The notes: generated by a model not told the origin, from the sequence alone. A DNA stretch of 17,114 bases from an uncultured Porphyromonadaceae bacterium (GCA_947166165.1 CAMVDK010000032.1:1-17114); one strand, 5' to 3'; shown: positions 1 to 7,333, counted from the first letter of the stretch. Numbers and translations: made by a program.

Positions 1-370
1 CGATCACCTCGATTTCGTCGAGTTCGTAGCCCTCGGCGGGGGTGACGGTCAGCGTCACCGTCTCGCCTTCCTCGGCCTCGGCCTTGTCGGCCGTCACGGT
101 GCCGTGCTCTGCCTCGGCCACGGTGATGGCGAAGGTGGGTGGCGGCAACAGTTTGAAGGTGGCCACGACACTCACAATCTCGGCGGGCATCGTGAAAGTG
201 TACTTGCCCGTCTCGGTGTTGATGGTGGTCTCGACAGGTGTGTCGGCACCAGCGATCACCTCGATTTCGTCGAGTTCGTAGCCCTCGGCGGGGGTGACGG
301 TCAGCGTGACGGTCTCACCCTCCTTGGCGAATTCCTTGTCGGCCGTCACAGTGCCGTTCTCGGTCTCGGC
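1..370 (-). repeat. Tandem 252-bp (84-residue) coding repeat
   Basis: The sequence beginning at position 1 recurs at position 253. The first 55 bases of the two copies are identical, and similarity then continues at a lower level to about 118/370. The period is 252 bp, in frame with the minus-strand surface protein. Copies may continue to the left of the window. Confidence 0.9.
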
Positions 371-2791
371 GATGACAATTTCGTAGACTGGGCTGAAGAA
401 CTTGCCCCAGTTCTCGTCGGCGCGGTAAGCGGCCTCGCTGCCGGCTGGGATGACCAGTTTGTCCTTGCAAGCAGCAATCACGGCATCCTCAAACACCGCC
501 CCCGTGGGAGGCACGGTGGCGTTGCAAGTGATGCTGGTGATGGCGGTTGCGCCTGCAAAGGCATTCGTCTCGATGGCAGTAGTGCCAGATCCGAGGGTGA
601 TGGTGCGAATGTTCTTGTTGTTATACATCGCATATGGGCCTATCACATTATAGTAACTCAGATCGGCATTGACGGTGAGAATGAAGTTGGGATTGTCGCT
701 GAAATCACCCGGCATAAGTATATAAGCCGTTTTATGATGGTCGCCAGGATAGCAGACCAGCGTCTTCACACCGTCGACTTCTTTGTAGAGCAGGCCACCA
801 GTGTGATTGCCAGTGGTGGAGTTGTCACCATAAACCTTAAAAACGCTACCGCTCATCGCCGGGTTGAACCAGTTGATTTTGTTGTTGATAAATGCTTGGT
901 CGTCGATAGTGGTCATGTTGGCCAAACGGATTCCCGGGTAGTTGCTTTTGCAGTTGTTGAACGCATTGGCACGGATATAGGTGATGGTTGCCGGAAAGAA
1001 GAAATACTCCATTGTCCGTGCAGCCGCACTCACACTTGCCTTGGTCTTGATGGAACCATCTTTGAACGCGCCTTCACCAATACCAATCACGGTGTATACC
1101 TTACCATTGTCGGGGTGAGTCACTTGGTCGGTGATTTCGTTGGCATTGTCAAGTTCGATGTTGTAGGGCACGCCCGATGGATCGGAAGTGATTTCCACCT
1201 CGGTTTCGCTCACGGGTTTGTAGTACAACTTGCCAGCCATGAAGGGTGTTGTGTCGATGGGTCGTGGCTCAATGGTGAGCTTCATGTTATCCTTGTCGAA
1301 AGTGAGGATATACTCCCCGGCGGTGGTCATCTGGAAGTTGTCGCCTGGCGATGCCACGGTGAGTTCTTGTCCCAGCATGGCATCGGTGACCTGGCCGTTG
1401 CCGCTCGTGGCACCATACCAGGTGTTGTAGAGGTCGACAATTTTGAACTCATCGCCAGCCACCATCTCTTGCGTGATGGTGAACTTGCCGTTATCGGCGG
1501 CCATCTCCACACGGTCGGCCCAGTTGTTAGTCATCGTGCCAATCAGGTAAACGCCCGTCGACCAGCCGGTGATGGAGAGTTTCATGTCACTGCTCACGTT
1601 GAAGGTGAGCGTGCCAGTGCCGTCGATGATGAAGTTGCTGCCGGTGGTGCTCAGCTCGATGTCGGTGCACCACCCCATGTGCACGCGGTAAGTGGCGTCG
1701 CCAGTCGCTCCACCATACCACACACTATTGTCCTCGTTCACGAACTTGAATTCAGCGCCGTTGGGCACGTTCTCCACGGTGAGCGAGTAGTTGCCGTCTT
1801 GGTCGGCGGTCATTTCCAACTTGTCGGTGGCCCAGTTGGTGAACGAGCCGGCCAGATAGAGCTTGGGGTAGGTCTTACTGAAGAACTTGCCCCAATCCGG
1901 ATCGGCCTTGAAGGCTTCGATGTTGGCATCGGCGGCAAAATTCACATGGTCGCGCAACCGCTCATAGACGGCATCTTCGAACTTCACGCCAGGCACCGGC
2001 TCGGTGAGTTTCACGTTGAGCGTGGTGATGCCGTCGGTCTCGAGGAAAGCGTCGGGGTCGATGGTGGTTGCCGTGGCCGGGATGGTGAGCGTTTTGAGCG
2101 CGGTCATGCGTGCGCACGACTCCTTGCCAATGCTCTGCACCGAACCCAAATTGAGCGTGGTGATCTTGGAGTTGCCACTGAAAGCGTAGTCGTCGATGGC
2201 CACGATGGCCGAAGCCACCGTGTAGCTCGTGACGAAATTCGACCCTCCAGCGGTGCCACTGCAGTGCACGCCGCCGAAGAACGCAAGATGCGTCCCGTTC
2301 TGGGTGAGGATCACGCCACTCCCGTCCGACGTGTAGATGCTGTTGTTACTGTTGAACCAATTAATCTTGTTGTCCCGGTAGGCGCTTGGGTCGATGGTGG
2401 TGAGTGCCGCGCGGAACCCGGTCAGGTTGAGTTGGCAGCCCATGAATGCCTCCGCCTTGATTTCCACCAAGTTGTTGCCCAACCACATCATCGGGTAAAC
2501 TTTGCTGGAGTTGGTACTCGAGAAACGCGCGTCCTTGAACGCCCTCACGCCGATGGCGGTCACATTGTAGGTGTTGCCGTTGTAAGTGACAGTCTCCGGG
2601 AACGTGTAACCCGAGGCCGATGACAACTGATAGGCACCACTGGGTGGCGGGGCCACCTCGACGGTGCCCGGGTTGCCGTCGGCCGGTTCGGTGAGGATGT
2701 TGAAATACAAATCCCCCGATTGAAAGTCAGCTGCCAGCGCACCTAGCGCCAAGAGCAGCGTACTCGCAAATAGTAATAGCTTCTTGTTCAT
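1..2791 (-). CDS. BspA-like leucine-rich-repeat surface protein with SusE/SusF-like modules and tandem InlB-type repeats (partial)
   Basis: Reading from ATG 2791 leftwards gives 930 codons without a stop, so the C-terminus lies outside the window. Residues 1-21 form a signal peptide (MNKKLLLFASTLLLALGALA). About 25-290 holds BspA/LRR_5-type repeats (motifs such as AIGVRAFKD, IDDYAFSGN, TTIDPDAFL). About 310-405 and 413-510 are two beta-sandwich modules resembling SusE/SusF starch-binding domains (LYLAGSFTNW, VYLIGTMTNNW, each with a later WYG). A second LRR_5 block runs about 519-795. From about 803 come 84-residue repeats of the divergent InlB/bacterial-repeat type (GTVTADK, EGETVTLTVTPAEGYELDEI). 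It is probably secreted to the cell surface for adhesion or glycan binding; a type IX sorting domain might follow beyond the edge but cannot be seen. The long plus-strand frame over this gene is a GC-rich shadow. The domain family call is firm; the ligand is unknown. Confidence 0.88.
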   Translation of the reverse strand, partial: MNKKLLLFASTLLLALGALAADFQSGDLYFNILTEPADGNPGTVEVAPPPSGAYQLSSASGYTFPETVTYNGNTYNVTAIGVRAFKDARFSSTNSSKVYPMMWLGNNLVEIKAEAFMGCQLNLTGFRAALTTIDPSAYRDNKINWFNSNNSIYTSDGSGVILTQNGTHLAFFGGVHCSGTAGGSNFVTSYTVASAIVAIDDYAFSGNSKITTLNLGSVQSIGKESCARMTALKTLTIPATATTIDPDAFLETDGITTLNVKLTEPVPGVKFEDAVYERLRDHVNFAADANIEAFKADPDWGKFFSKTYPKLYLAGSFTNWATDKLEMTADQDGNYSLTVENVPNGAEFKFVNEDNSVWYGGATGDATYRVHMGWCTDIELSTTGSNFIIDGTGTLTFNVSSDMKLSITGWSTGVYLIGTMTNNWADRVEMAADNGKFTITQEMVAGDEFKIVDLYNTWYGATSGNGQVTDAMLGQELTVASPGDNFQMTTAGEYILTFDKDNMKLTIEPRPIDTTPFMAGKLYYKPVSETEVEITSDPSGVPYNIELDNANEITDQVTHPDNGKVYTVIGIGEGAFKDGSIKTKASVSAAARTMEYFFFPATITYIRANAFNNCKSNYPGIRLANMTTIDDQAFINNKINWFNPAMSGSVFKVYGDNSTTGNHTGGLLYKEVDGVKTLVCYPGDHHKTAYILMPGDFSDNPNFILTVNADLSYYNVIGPYAMYNNKNIRTITLGSGTTAIETNAFAGATAITSITCNATVPPTGAVFEDAVIAACKDKLVIPAGSEAAYRADENWGKFFSPVYEIVIAETENGTVTADKEFAKEGETVTLTVTPAEGYELDEIEVIAGADTPVETTINTETGKYTFTMPAEIVSVVATFKLLPPPTFAITVAEAEHGTVTADKAEAEEGETVTLTVTPAEGYELDEIEVI

Positions 2792-2922
2792 TATAAATAC
2801 GAATCTTGGTTCATCCCCGCCGTTCTCCGCTGCGGGTTTATCGTTGTGTCATGGGTGCGCGAGAACGCCCTCTTGCAAGGGTCGCATCCATACTCTCATT
2901 CCTGTGATGTTAAAAATTGACG

Positions 2923-2953
2923 CAAAAATAGGCAAAATCATCAACATGTGCAA
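2923..2953 (-). promoter_or_regulatory. Bacteroidota-type promoter for the surface protein
   Basis: On the minus strand TTG (2953-2951) is followed after 20 nt by TATTTTTG (2930-2923), matching the Bacteroidota primary-sigma pattern TTG-N19-21-TAnnTTTG. Transcription would begin near 2916, leaving a leader of about 125 nt before the ATG at 2791. The 370-bp gap 2792-3161 otherwise holds only the divergent promoter of the next gene and a C-rich stretch near 3000-3025. Confidence 0.6.
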
Positions 2954-3104
2954 GAAAACCGCAAAATAAAATTCAAAAAGTGCGTCACGACCCGCGTCAC
3001 CACCTGCCCTCCCCCGCCCCGCCAGCACCCGGCAAGCAAAGGCGACGCCTCGCGCCAGTGGCCAAGTCGCGGCAATGGGGGCTCTGTTAAAAAATACCAA
3101 CCGA

Positions 3105-3136
3105 TTTGGCCAAGTCGCTGACAATACATAACTTTG
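3105..3136 (+). promoter_or_regulatory. Bacteroidota-type promoter for the RlpA/3D-like gene
   Basis: TTTG (3105-3108), a 20-nt spacer and TAACTTTG (3129-3136) match the Bacteroidota -33/-7 consensus. The gene starts 26 nt downstream. An 11-base direct repeat, GGCCAAGTCGC, occurs at 3060-3070 and 3108-3118; the second copy overlaps the last base of the -33 element. Confidence 0.7.
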
Positions 3137-3161
3137 CCGCCAACCAAAACGTGAAACGACA

Positions 3162-3551
3162 ATGATGAGACGACTACTGGTTGCCGCGATGGCAATCGTG
3201 AGCCTGACCCTGATGGGACAGCAATTCACCATGCACGCCACCAAATACCACCCCGGCACGGGTGGAGCCGGGTGGCGCACGGCCAGCGGCGACCGCATCG
3301 ACAAGACGCGCCTGGCCAACTACGAGATCCGATGGGTGGCCCTCTCGGGCGACATGTTCCGCCAGCACGGCTTCAAGATGGGCGACACCATCGTGGTGGA
3401 ATGCTCAAGCGTGCCCAAACTCAACGGAAAGTGGGTCGTGAAAGACCGCATGGGCACCCGACGCCGGCAGTGCATCGACTTCCTGCTGCCCAAAGGCGAC
3501 AACTACCGCTTCACCGGCCCCATGAAGGTCACCATCCAGAAGGCGAAATAG
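3162..3551 (+). CDS. Small secreted RlpA/3D-like double-psi beta-barrel protein
   Basis: 129 residues. An N-terminal signal peptide occupies about 1-20 (MMRRLLVAAMAIVSLTLMGQ). The mature part has features of the 3D/RlpA barrel: TASG at 40-43, VALSGDM at 59-65, a hydrophobic strand around GDTIVVE (74-80), LNGKWVVKDRMG (87-98) with Asp95 and Gly98, and IDF at 105-107. In 3D-domain and RlpA proteins the corresponding TxSG and D-x-x-G...ID residues line a groove that acts on or binds peptidoglycan. The protein is shorter than RlpA and lacks a SPOR domain. ATG 3165 (second Met) is an alternative start. It stands alone between its own promoter and terminator, so it is a monocistronic unit. The fold assignment is good; enzymatic activity is not established from sequence. 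Confidence 0.75.
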   Translation: MMRRLLVAAMAIVSLTLMGQQFTMHATKYHPGTGGAGWRTASGDRIDKTRLANYEIRWVALSGDMFRQHGFKMGDTIVVECSSVPKLNGKWVVKDRMGTRRRQCIDFLLPKGDNYRFTGPMKVTIQKAK

Positions 3552-3589
3552 CCACCCCACACCAGGCACAAGCCCCCCAAAACACCATC

Positions 3590-3621
3590 AGCCGTCTTAA
3601 TTAATGTTAAGACGGCTTTTC
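3590..3621 (+). terminator. Intrinsic terminator after the RlpA/3D-like gene
   Basis: An 11-bp perfect stem (AGCCGTCTTAA 3590-3600 with TTAAGACGGCT 3607-3617) has a 6-nt loop and is followed by TTT. It lies 38 nt beyond the stop codon. Confidence 0.85.
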
Positions 3622-3702
3622 TCGTTTATCCCCTTCCCGCCATGACATTTTCGACACCGGCATCAAAAATTACTCAACACACCAAAAATAGTTACTTTTC
3701 AT

Positions 3703-3733
3703 TTTGATTTTCGGAAAAATAATTGTACCTTTG
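3703..3733 (+). promoter_or_regulatory. Bacteroidota-type promoter of the structured RNA
   Basis: TTTG (3703-3706), a 19-nt spacer and TACCTTTG (3726-3733) are a full match to the Bacteroidota consensus, in a locally AT-rich stretch. The expected transcription start is near 3740, which coincides with the first paired base of the downstream RNA fold. Confidence 0.8.
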
Positions 3734-3739
3734 CACTCG

Positions 3740-3967
3740 ATTAGTTACACCTAATCACGACATCGCTGAAAAAAGAAGCGTTATGCTTATTCTTGTAGAT
3801 TGAAAACGTGAGAAATTTTCAACTATGATAGTACAAGAGGATGGCAAAGCGGCTTTTACGCTGTACAGCGTGAACTGCATTCATTTATCCCCTTTTTGTA
3901 CTATCGGTTTTTCTCACGACCGTCAATCTACAAAGCGTGGCATAAAGCAGTCCACGCTTCTTTTTTT
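3740..3967 (+). ncRNA. Putative structured small RNA (rod-shaped, 6S-like?)
   Basis: About 228 nt bounded by a consensus promoter and an intrinsic terminator, with no convincing ORF. Visible folding: a 5' hairpin (ATTAG 3740-3744 / CTAAT 3751-3755); a small hairpin (CGCT 3764-3767 / AGCG 3777-3780); then a long rod. Rod helices are P1, 11 bp (TTGTAGATTGA 3793-3803 with 3923-3933); a 3x4 internal loop; P2, 9 bp (CGTGAGAAA 3807-3815 with 3910-3918); an asymmetric 11x4 internal loop; P3, 10 bp (GATAGTACAA 3827-3836 with 3896-3905), continued by GGAT/ATCC; and an apical hairpin TTTACGCT/AGCGTGAA (3855-3874). The long rod with a single-stranded bulge recalls 6S RNA, the regulator of RNA polymerase, but I cannot confirm the family. 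RNase P, tmRNA and SRP signatures were not seen. It may act on its own or as an attenuated leader of the SPFH gene 66 nt beyond its terminator. Confidence 0.72.
3933..3967 (+). terminator. Intrinsic terminator of the structured RNA
   Basis: AAGCGTGG (3933-3940) pairs perfectly with CCACGCTT (3952-3959) across an 11-nt loop, followed by C and seven Ts (3961-3967). It begins where helix P1 of the RNA ends. Any expression of the SPFH gene from the upstream promoter would require readthrough. Confidence 0.88.
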
Positions 3968-4033
3968 ATTATTTCTACCACTTTGGACTGCTGTGGTGGA
4001 CTTTTAGCGTTTCTTTTTCACCTAATTAAAAAT

Positions 4034-5137
4034 ATGGCAATAATTGATGTAGTGAAATGGGAAGTGAATTCACGAGAATTGATTCACAAGTTCCCTTCAA
4101 ACGATTTGAGACTGGGCACACAACTGGTCGTATACACAGGCCAAACAGCCTATTTTGTGAAAGGCGGAAAGGTGTTAGACACATTCGAAGCCGGCACTTA
4201 CACCATCAAGACGGAGAACATCCCGTTGCTCAACAAACTCATCAACCTTCCATTTGGCGGCGATTCTCCGTTCCAAGCCGAGGTATGGTTTGTGAACCAT
4301 CTGGCAGTGCTTGACTCCAAATGGGGAACACCTGTTCCTATCCAGCTAGAAGATCCCAAATACGAGATTATTGTACCCGTACGAGCTTTCGGACAATTTG
4401 GGTTGAGAGTCAGTGATCCAAGGATTCTGATTGAGAATCTGGCGGGCAACATGGCATCATTTACCGTCAGCAAGATTGAGTCCTATTTCAAAGGCATCAT
4501 GATGTCGCGCTTCAACAATCTTTTGTCCGACAAAATGACCAATGACGGAATATCAATCCTCAACCTCAACTCACATCTGAACGACCTATCGGAATATACG
4601 ACTCAGATGCTCCAGCCGGAATTCAACAAATATGGCATCGGACTAGAGAATTTCTACATCATGTCAATCAACGTCCCAGAGGATGACCCGAGTTACATCA
4701 AGCTCAAAGAAGCCAAAGAGCAAATGGCCAAGTTGAAAATCATGGGGCAGGAATTGTATCAAGCCGACCGCAGTTTCAATGTGATGGAACGTGCTGCGGC
4801 AAACGAAGGAGCCATTGGCGGAGCAATCGGAGTAGGCATGGGCATGACGGCTGGCGCAGGTGTGGGAGGACAGATGAATGGCCTCATGGGTCAGAACTTG
4901 AACACACAGATGCCACCCGCCTTGCCTCAAGCGGCCAACTATTTCGTGGCAGTCAATGGCCAGCAGCAGGGACCATTTGACTTCAACACTGTCTGCAACT
5001 ATATCTTTCAGTCGCAAATCCAGCCAGACACCCTGGCATGGAAGAGCGGTCTCCCCAACTGGGTGGCCATCTCTACGATGGCAGAGTTTGCCGACAAATT
5101 TGCCTCTGTACCACCACCACTGCCACCACTGTCTTGA
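4034..5137 (+). CDS. SPFH (band 7) domain protein with C-terminal GYF_2 domain
   Basis: 367 residues from ATG 4034. An in-frame upstream extension to 3896 would run through the structured RNA and is rejected. Residues about 1-255 are an SPFH domain of the virion-core/YdjI-like subfamily (for example VWFVNHLAVLDSKWGTPVPI, then a helix with KEAKEQMAKLKIMGQELYQ). A Gly/Met-rich linker spans about 259-295. Residues about 302-355 match a GYF_2 domain (FVAVNGQQQGPFDF, DTLAWKSGLPNWV), a small fold that binds proline-rich or partner peptides, and the tail is proline-rich (PPPLPPL). SPFH proteins oligomerise on membranes; the B. subtilis relative YdjI acts with the zinc-ribbon protein YdjG to recruit PspA. 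No transmembrane helix is evident, so it is probably peripheral. It heads a cluster with short gaps (27 and 19 nt) and lacks a clear promoter other than that of the RNA. Confidence 0.85.
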   Translation: MAIIDVVKWEVNSRELIHKFPSNDLRLGTQLVVYTGQTAYFVKGGKVLDTFEAGTYTIKTENIPLLNKLINLPFGGDSPFQAEVWFVNHLAVLDSKWGTPVPIQLEDPKYEIIVPVRAFGQFGLRVSDPRILIENLAGNMASFTVSKIESYFKGIMMSRFNNLLSDKMTNDGISILNLNSHLNDLSEYTTQMLQPEFNKYGIGLENFYIMSINVPEDDPSYIKLKEAKEQMAKLKIMGQELYQADRSFNVMERAAANEGAIGGAIGVGMGMTAGAGVGGQMNGLMGQNLNTQMPPALPQAANYFVAVNGQQQGPFDFNTVCNYIFQSQIQPDTLAWKSGLPNWVAISTMAEFADKFASVPPPLPPLS

Positions 5138-5164
5138 AATGTTTATTAACTTTAACTATTTATT

Positions 5165-5509
5165 ATGAAGAATCTAACTGTCATTATTGCAGTCATCCTC
5201 ATCGTCGTGAACTTTCTGCTTGGGCTGATGCTCTCAAGTTACGAATCTTTCAACGTGTGGATGAATTTTGCCGTTATCGTATTCAATACGATTCTTATCT
5301 CGATGTTGAGTAGTTTGAGAATCAAAGACGGGTTCCGCTATGCTCTTGGGGTTTTGTTCCCCATCTTTGGCTTTGTTGAGTTTTTGTGCATTGCTTTCAG
5401 CAAACCGCAGTTTGAAGACAATGGCGCTGCAATTTTTGTCCTGTTTTTGTGGGTGCTGCAAGTGATACTGCTTCTCGCCGCCAACCGAGTGTCAAAAACA
5501 ATAGAATAA
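5165..5509 (+). CDS. Small four-helix membrane protein, unknown function
   Basis: 114 residues, overwhelmingly hydrophobic, with about four predicted membrane segments near 4-24, 32-51, 57-77 and 88-107. A short basic/charged loop (RIKDG) lies between the second and third segments. I do not recognise a family. It sits 27 nt after the SPFH-GYF gene and 19 nt before the zinc-ribbon gene, so it is probably cotranscribed and may be the integral membrane partner of the module. ATG 5165 is the only sensible start and is preceded by an A/T-rich stretch. Confidence 0.7.
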   Translation: MKNLTVIIAVILIVVNFLLGLMLSSYESFNVWMNFAVIVFNTILISMLSSLRIKDGFRYALGVLFPIFGFVEFLCIAFSKPQFEDNGAAIFVLFLWVLQVILLLAANRVSKTIE

Positions 5510-5528
5510 ACCACATAAAATCAAGACT

Positions 5529-6347
5529 ATGGCCGAACAATTATTGAAGTGCCCCAATTGCGGAGCCAATGCGACCAACCACGAGAACTGCGAGTATTGC
5601 GGCAGTTTGCTGGTGCGATTCGTTGAGAAAGGCATCGACCTTTCCAAAACATCCTACATGACCAGTGATGGCGTTTTCCCTGGACTTGTCGAAGAATTAC
5701 GACAAAACTTCAAACTTCAAGAAAAACACCCAATGGACTTCGTTTGCACCGACATTGTTCTTGAAGATAAAAAGAATAACACTTTTTATACGTTAAGTGT
5801 TTTGAGAACAGGTCGCACTGTTTGGTACGATGGAAAAAAATTTGATTCTTTTGGCAAAACGCAGGGTTTTATTATAGGTTTTAAGTTAAGAAAAGATGTT
5901 GATGTAGATCAAAAACAACATGAGCGCTTTAAAGAACTTGACTGTTATCCCCTTTTCACTTATAGAGAAGTTATATCTGATCATTTAGATGAATACATGC
6001 TGGATTTTGGTGAAGATGCCGAAGGTGCTGCCCGATTGATTTCAGATATTATTCAAAAAGTCTATTTAGTGCCTCTTTTCGAAAATTTGGAAATGCATAC
6101 GGGCGTTGGCGTTGTGAACGTAGAAAGAATGCGTAAACAATATTGGGAAAAACGCGGGTTTGAATATCAAATGCCGGATCGTTATAGTGATGCAGACACT
6201 AATTCCAAACCCTGGTGGAGATGGTTTGTTTATCTTATTGTATGTTTAGTCGTAAATCAGCTAATTTTCAATTTTGGCTTTTGGGGTAGTTGTATTTCGA
6301 CTATTATGATTGGAGCAGCAGGTGAATACTTCTGGCCAAAGCGGTGA
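5529..6347 (+). CDS. Zinc-ribbon protein with C-terminal membrane segment
   Basis: 272 residues. The N-terminus holds a four-cysteine zinc ribbon (Cys8, Cys11, Cys21, Cys24; CPNCG...CEYCG). A soluble middle of about 200 residues is of no family I recognise. The C-terminal part has a hydrophobic segment about 229-248 (WFVYLIVCLVVNQLIFNFGF) and a weaker one near 250-263. The architecture resembles the YdjG-type zinc-ribbon membrane partners of SPFH/PspA systems, which fits the position directly after the SPFH-GYF and four-helix genes. Base composition changes inside the gene: the first ~160 bp resemble the GC-rich neighbours, while the rest is distinctly AT-rich. This suggests a recombination joint or transferred segment. 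The gene ends just before the remnant of an AAA ATPase. Confidence 0.72.
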   Translation: MAEQLLKCPNCGANATNHENCEYCGSLLVRFVEKGIDLSKTSYMTSDGVFPGLVEELRQNFKLQEKHPMDFVCTDIVLEDKKNNTFYTLSVLRTGRTVWYDGKKFDSFGKTQGFIIGFKLRKDVDVDQKQHERFKELDCYPLFTYREVISDHLDEYMLDFGEDAEGAARLISDIIQKVYLVPLFENLEMHTGVGVVNVERMRKQYWEKRGFEYQMPDRYSDADTNSKPWWRWFVYLIVCLVVNQLIFNFGFWGSCISTIMIGAAGEYFWPKR

Positions 6348-6348
6348 T

Positions 6349-6837
6349 AATTACTTCCACGTGCTGACATGCTCCCTTGAGTCGCCCGAACTGCTGCGCA
6401 AAGGGCGTTTCGACGAGATTTTCTTCGTTGATTTCCCCTCGACCGAGGAATGAAAGAAAATTCTTGAAATTCATATCAAGAAACTGGGGCGCGACACCAA
6501 CAAATTCGATTTGGACCGATTGGCCAAATTATCGGGCGAAGAGAAATTTGGCAAAGACGTTGTCCTCGCCGGGGCAGAGCTGGAGGCCTGGGTGTCCGAC
6601 TCGTTGATTGAGGCTTTCTATCGCAAAATCAAAGGCGAACCCAATGCCGACCTGGACATGACCGATTTTGAAACGACCATCAACCGCGTGGTCCCCATGG
6701 GGCAGATGCGAAAGGATGAGTTCTTGAAACTGCGCAGCTGGGCCAATGAGAATGCCGTCAGTGCATCACTGAGCAACAGCAAGACGGAGTTGGCCACGGA
6801 ACAAGAAACCATCGGTGGCCGCAGAATTGATTTCTAA
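6349..6837 (+). pseudogene. Ycf46-like AAA ATPase, 3' remnant with an in-frame stop
   Basis: One reading frame from about 6349 to TAA 6835-6837 encodes the last third of an AAA ATPase. SPELLRKGRFDEIFFVDFPS is the arginine-finger/sensor-2 approach typical of the Ycf46/CDC48-like group. It is followed by TGA at 6451-6453 exactly where family members usually have Arg (PSTEE-R), consistent with a CGA to TGA transition. After that come the helical lid (LAGAELEAWVSDSLIEAFYR) and the Ycf46-like tail (MRKDEFLKLRSWANENA). Walker A, Walker B and everything N-terminal are missing; the preceding gene's end abuts directly. An internal ATG at 6511 opens a 108-codon frame, but it would encode only the lid. 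The sequence is GC-rich, unlike the AT-rich genes on either side, so it is probably an older resident of the locus. Confidence 0.82.
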
Positions 6838-6886
6838 ACACATGTGAGTTTTAATCGCAAATAAACAACTAACTATCTAAGTAATT

Positions 6887-7333
6887 ATGAAAAAGCTTAT
6901 GTTCTGTCTGGCCATTTTCGCTTTGCTGCTTTGCTGCAAAGGGAATGGCAGCGATGATGGCAATCAAGGTTACTCTTCCGAAAACCAGGAAGAGTCCTAC
7001 AATCGCAGTGAGGTGGCCAAGTATGCTGGCACCTATGAAATTTATGTGGACAACCGTTTTGTCGAAGGCGCAGAGATAGTGGGGTTTACAACCATAAACT
7101 ACGTGACTATCAACAAGGATGGCTCCTGCGATGTGGAAGTTGTCGGTGAGGGCAGTGTGCATTACGACGATTGCTACATTGATGGCAATCTACTAATTAT
7201 TGGTGGTGGAGACTTTGTATTCCAAACAAGCCGCACAGGACACAGTATTGACTTTACTGATGACTTCCGCCGTCAGGACAAGCAGGAGCATGGCGGCATA
7301 TCCTCCATTATTATGGCTCCGAAAAGAAGATGA
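6887..7333 (+). CDS. Predicted lipoprotein, unknown function
   Basis: 148 residues. The N-terminus MKKLMFCLAIFALLLCC is a lipoprotein signal with Cys16/Cys17 as the likely lipidation site, followed by a Gly/Ser/Asp-rich linker. The rest is predicted beta-rich (GTYEIYVD, YVTINKDGSCDVEVVGEG, LLIIGGGDFVF), resembling small beta-sandwich lipoproteins that report or bind at the outer membrane; no specific family is recognised. The 3' end is unusual: the last codons and the stop (TGA 7331-7333) overlap the start of a 3' remnant homologous to the zinc-ribbon gene at 7603-8070, so the C-terminus APKRR may have been created by recombination. No consensus promoter is visible in the 49 nt before it. Confidence 0.65.
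   Translation: MKKLMFCLAIFALLLCCKGNGSDDGNQGYSSENQEESYNRSEVAKYAGTYEIYVDNRFVEGAEIVGFTTINYVTINKDGSCDVEVVGEGSVHYDDCYIDGNLLIIGGGDFVFQTSRTGHSIDFTDDFRRQDKQEHGGISSIIMAPKRR

Noticed and set aside
1..370. CRISPR-like spaced repeat
   Set aside because: The 252-bp period is in frame with the protein, and both copies encode the same InlB-type repeat.
104..2623. 839-codon open frame on the plus strand
   Set aside because: It lies opposite the surface-protein gene, has no domain-like composition, and the minus-strand frame has a signal peptide, clear LRR and InlB-type repeats.
3740..3967. Structured RNA as RNase P, tmRNA or SRP RNA
   Set aside because: The characteristic conserved motifs of these RNAs are not visible and the rod-like fold differs; 6S-like remains only a possibility.
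3896..4033. Upstream extension of the SPFH gene to ATG 3896
   Set aside because: The extra 46 codons run through the structured RNA and its terminator and are unlike SPFH N-termini; ATG 4034 begins the domain cleanly.
6511..6837. Independent 108-codon gene starting at ATG 6511
   Set aside because: Its sequence is the lid and tail of an AAA ATPase, in frame with the catalytic-domain remnant before the stop at 6451; better read as part of one pseudogene.
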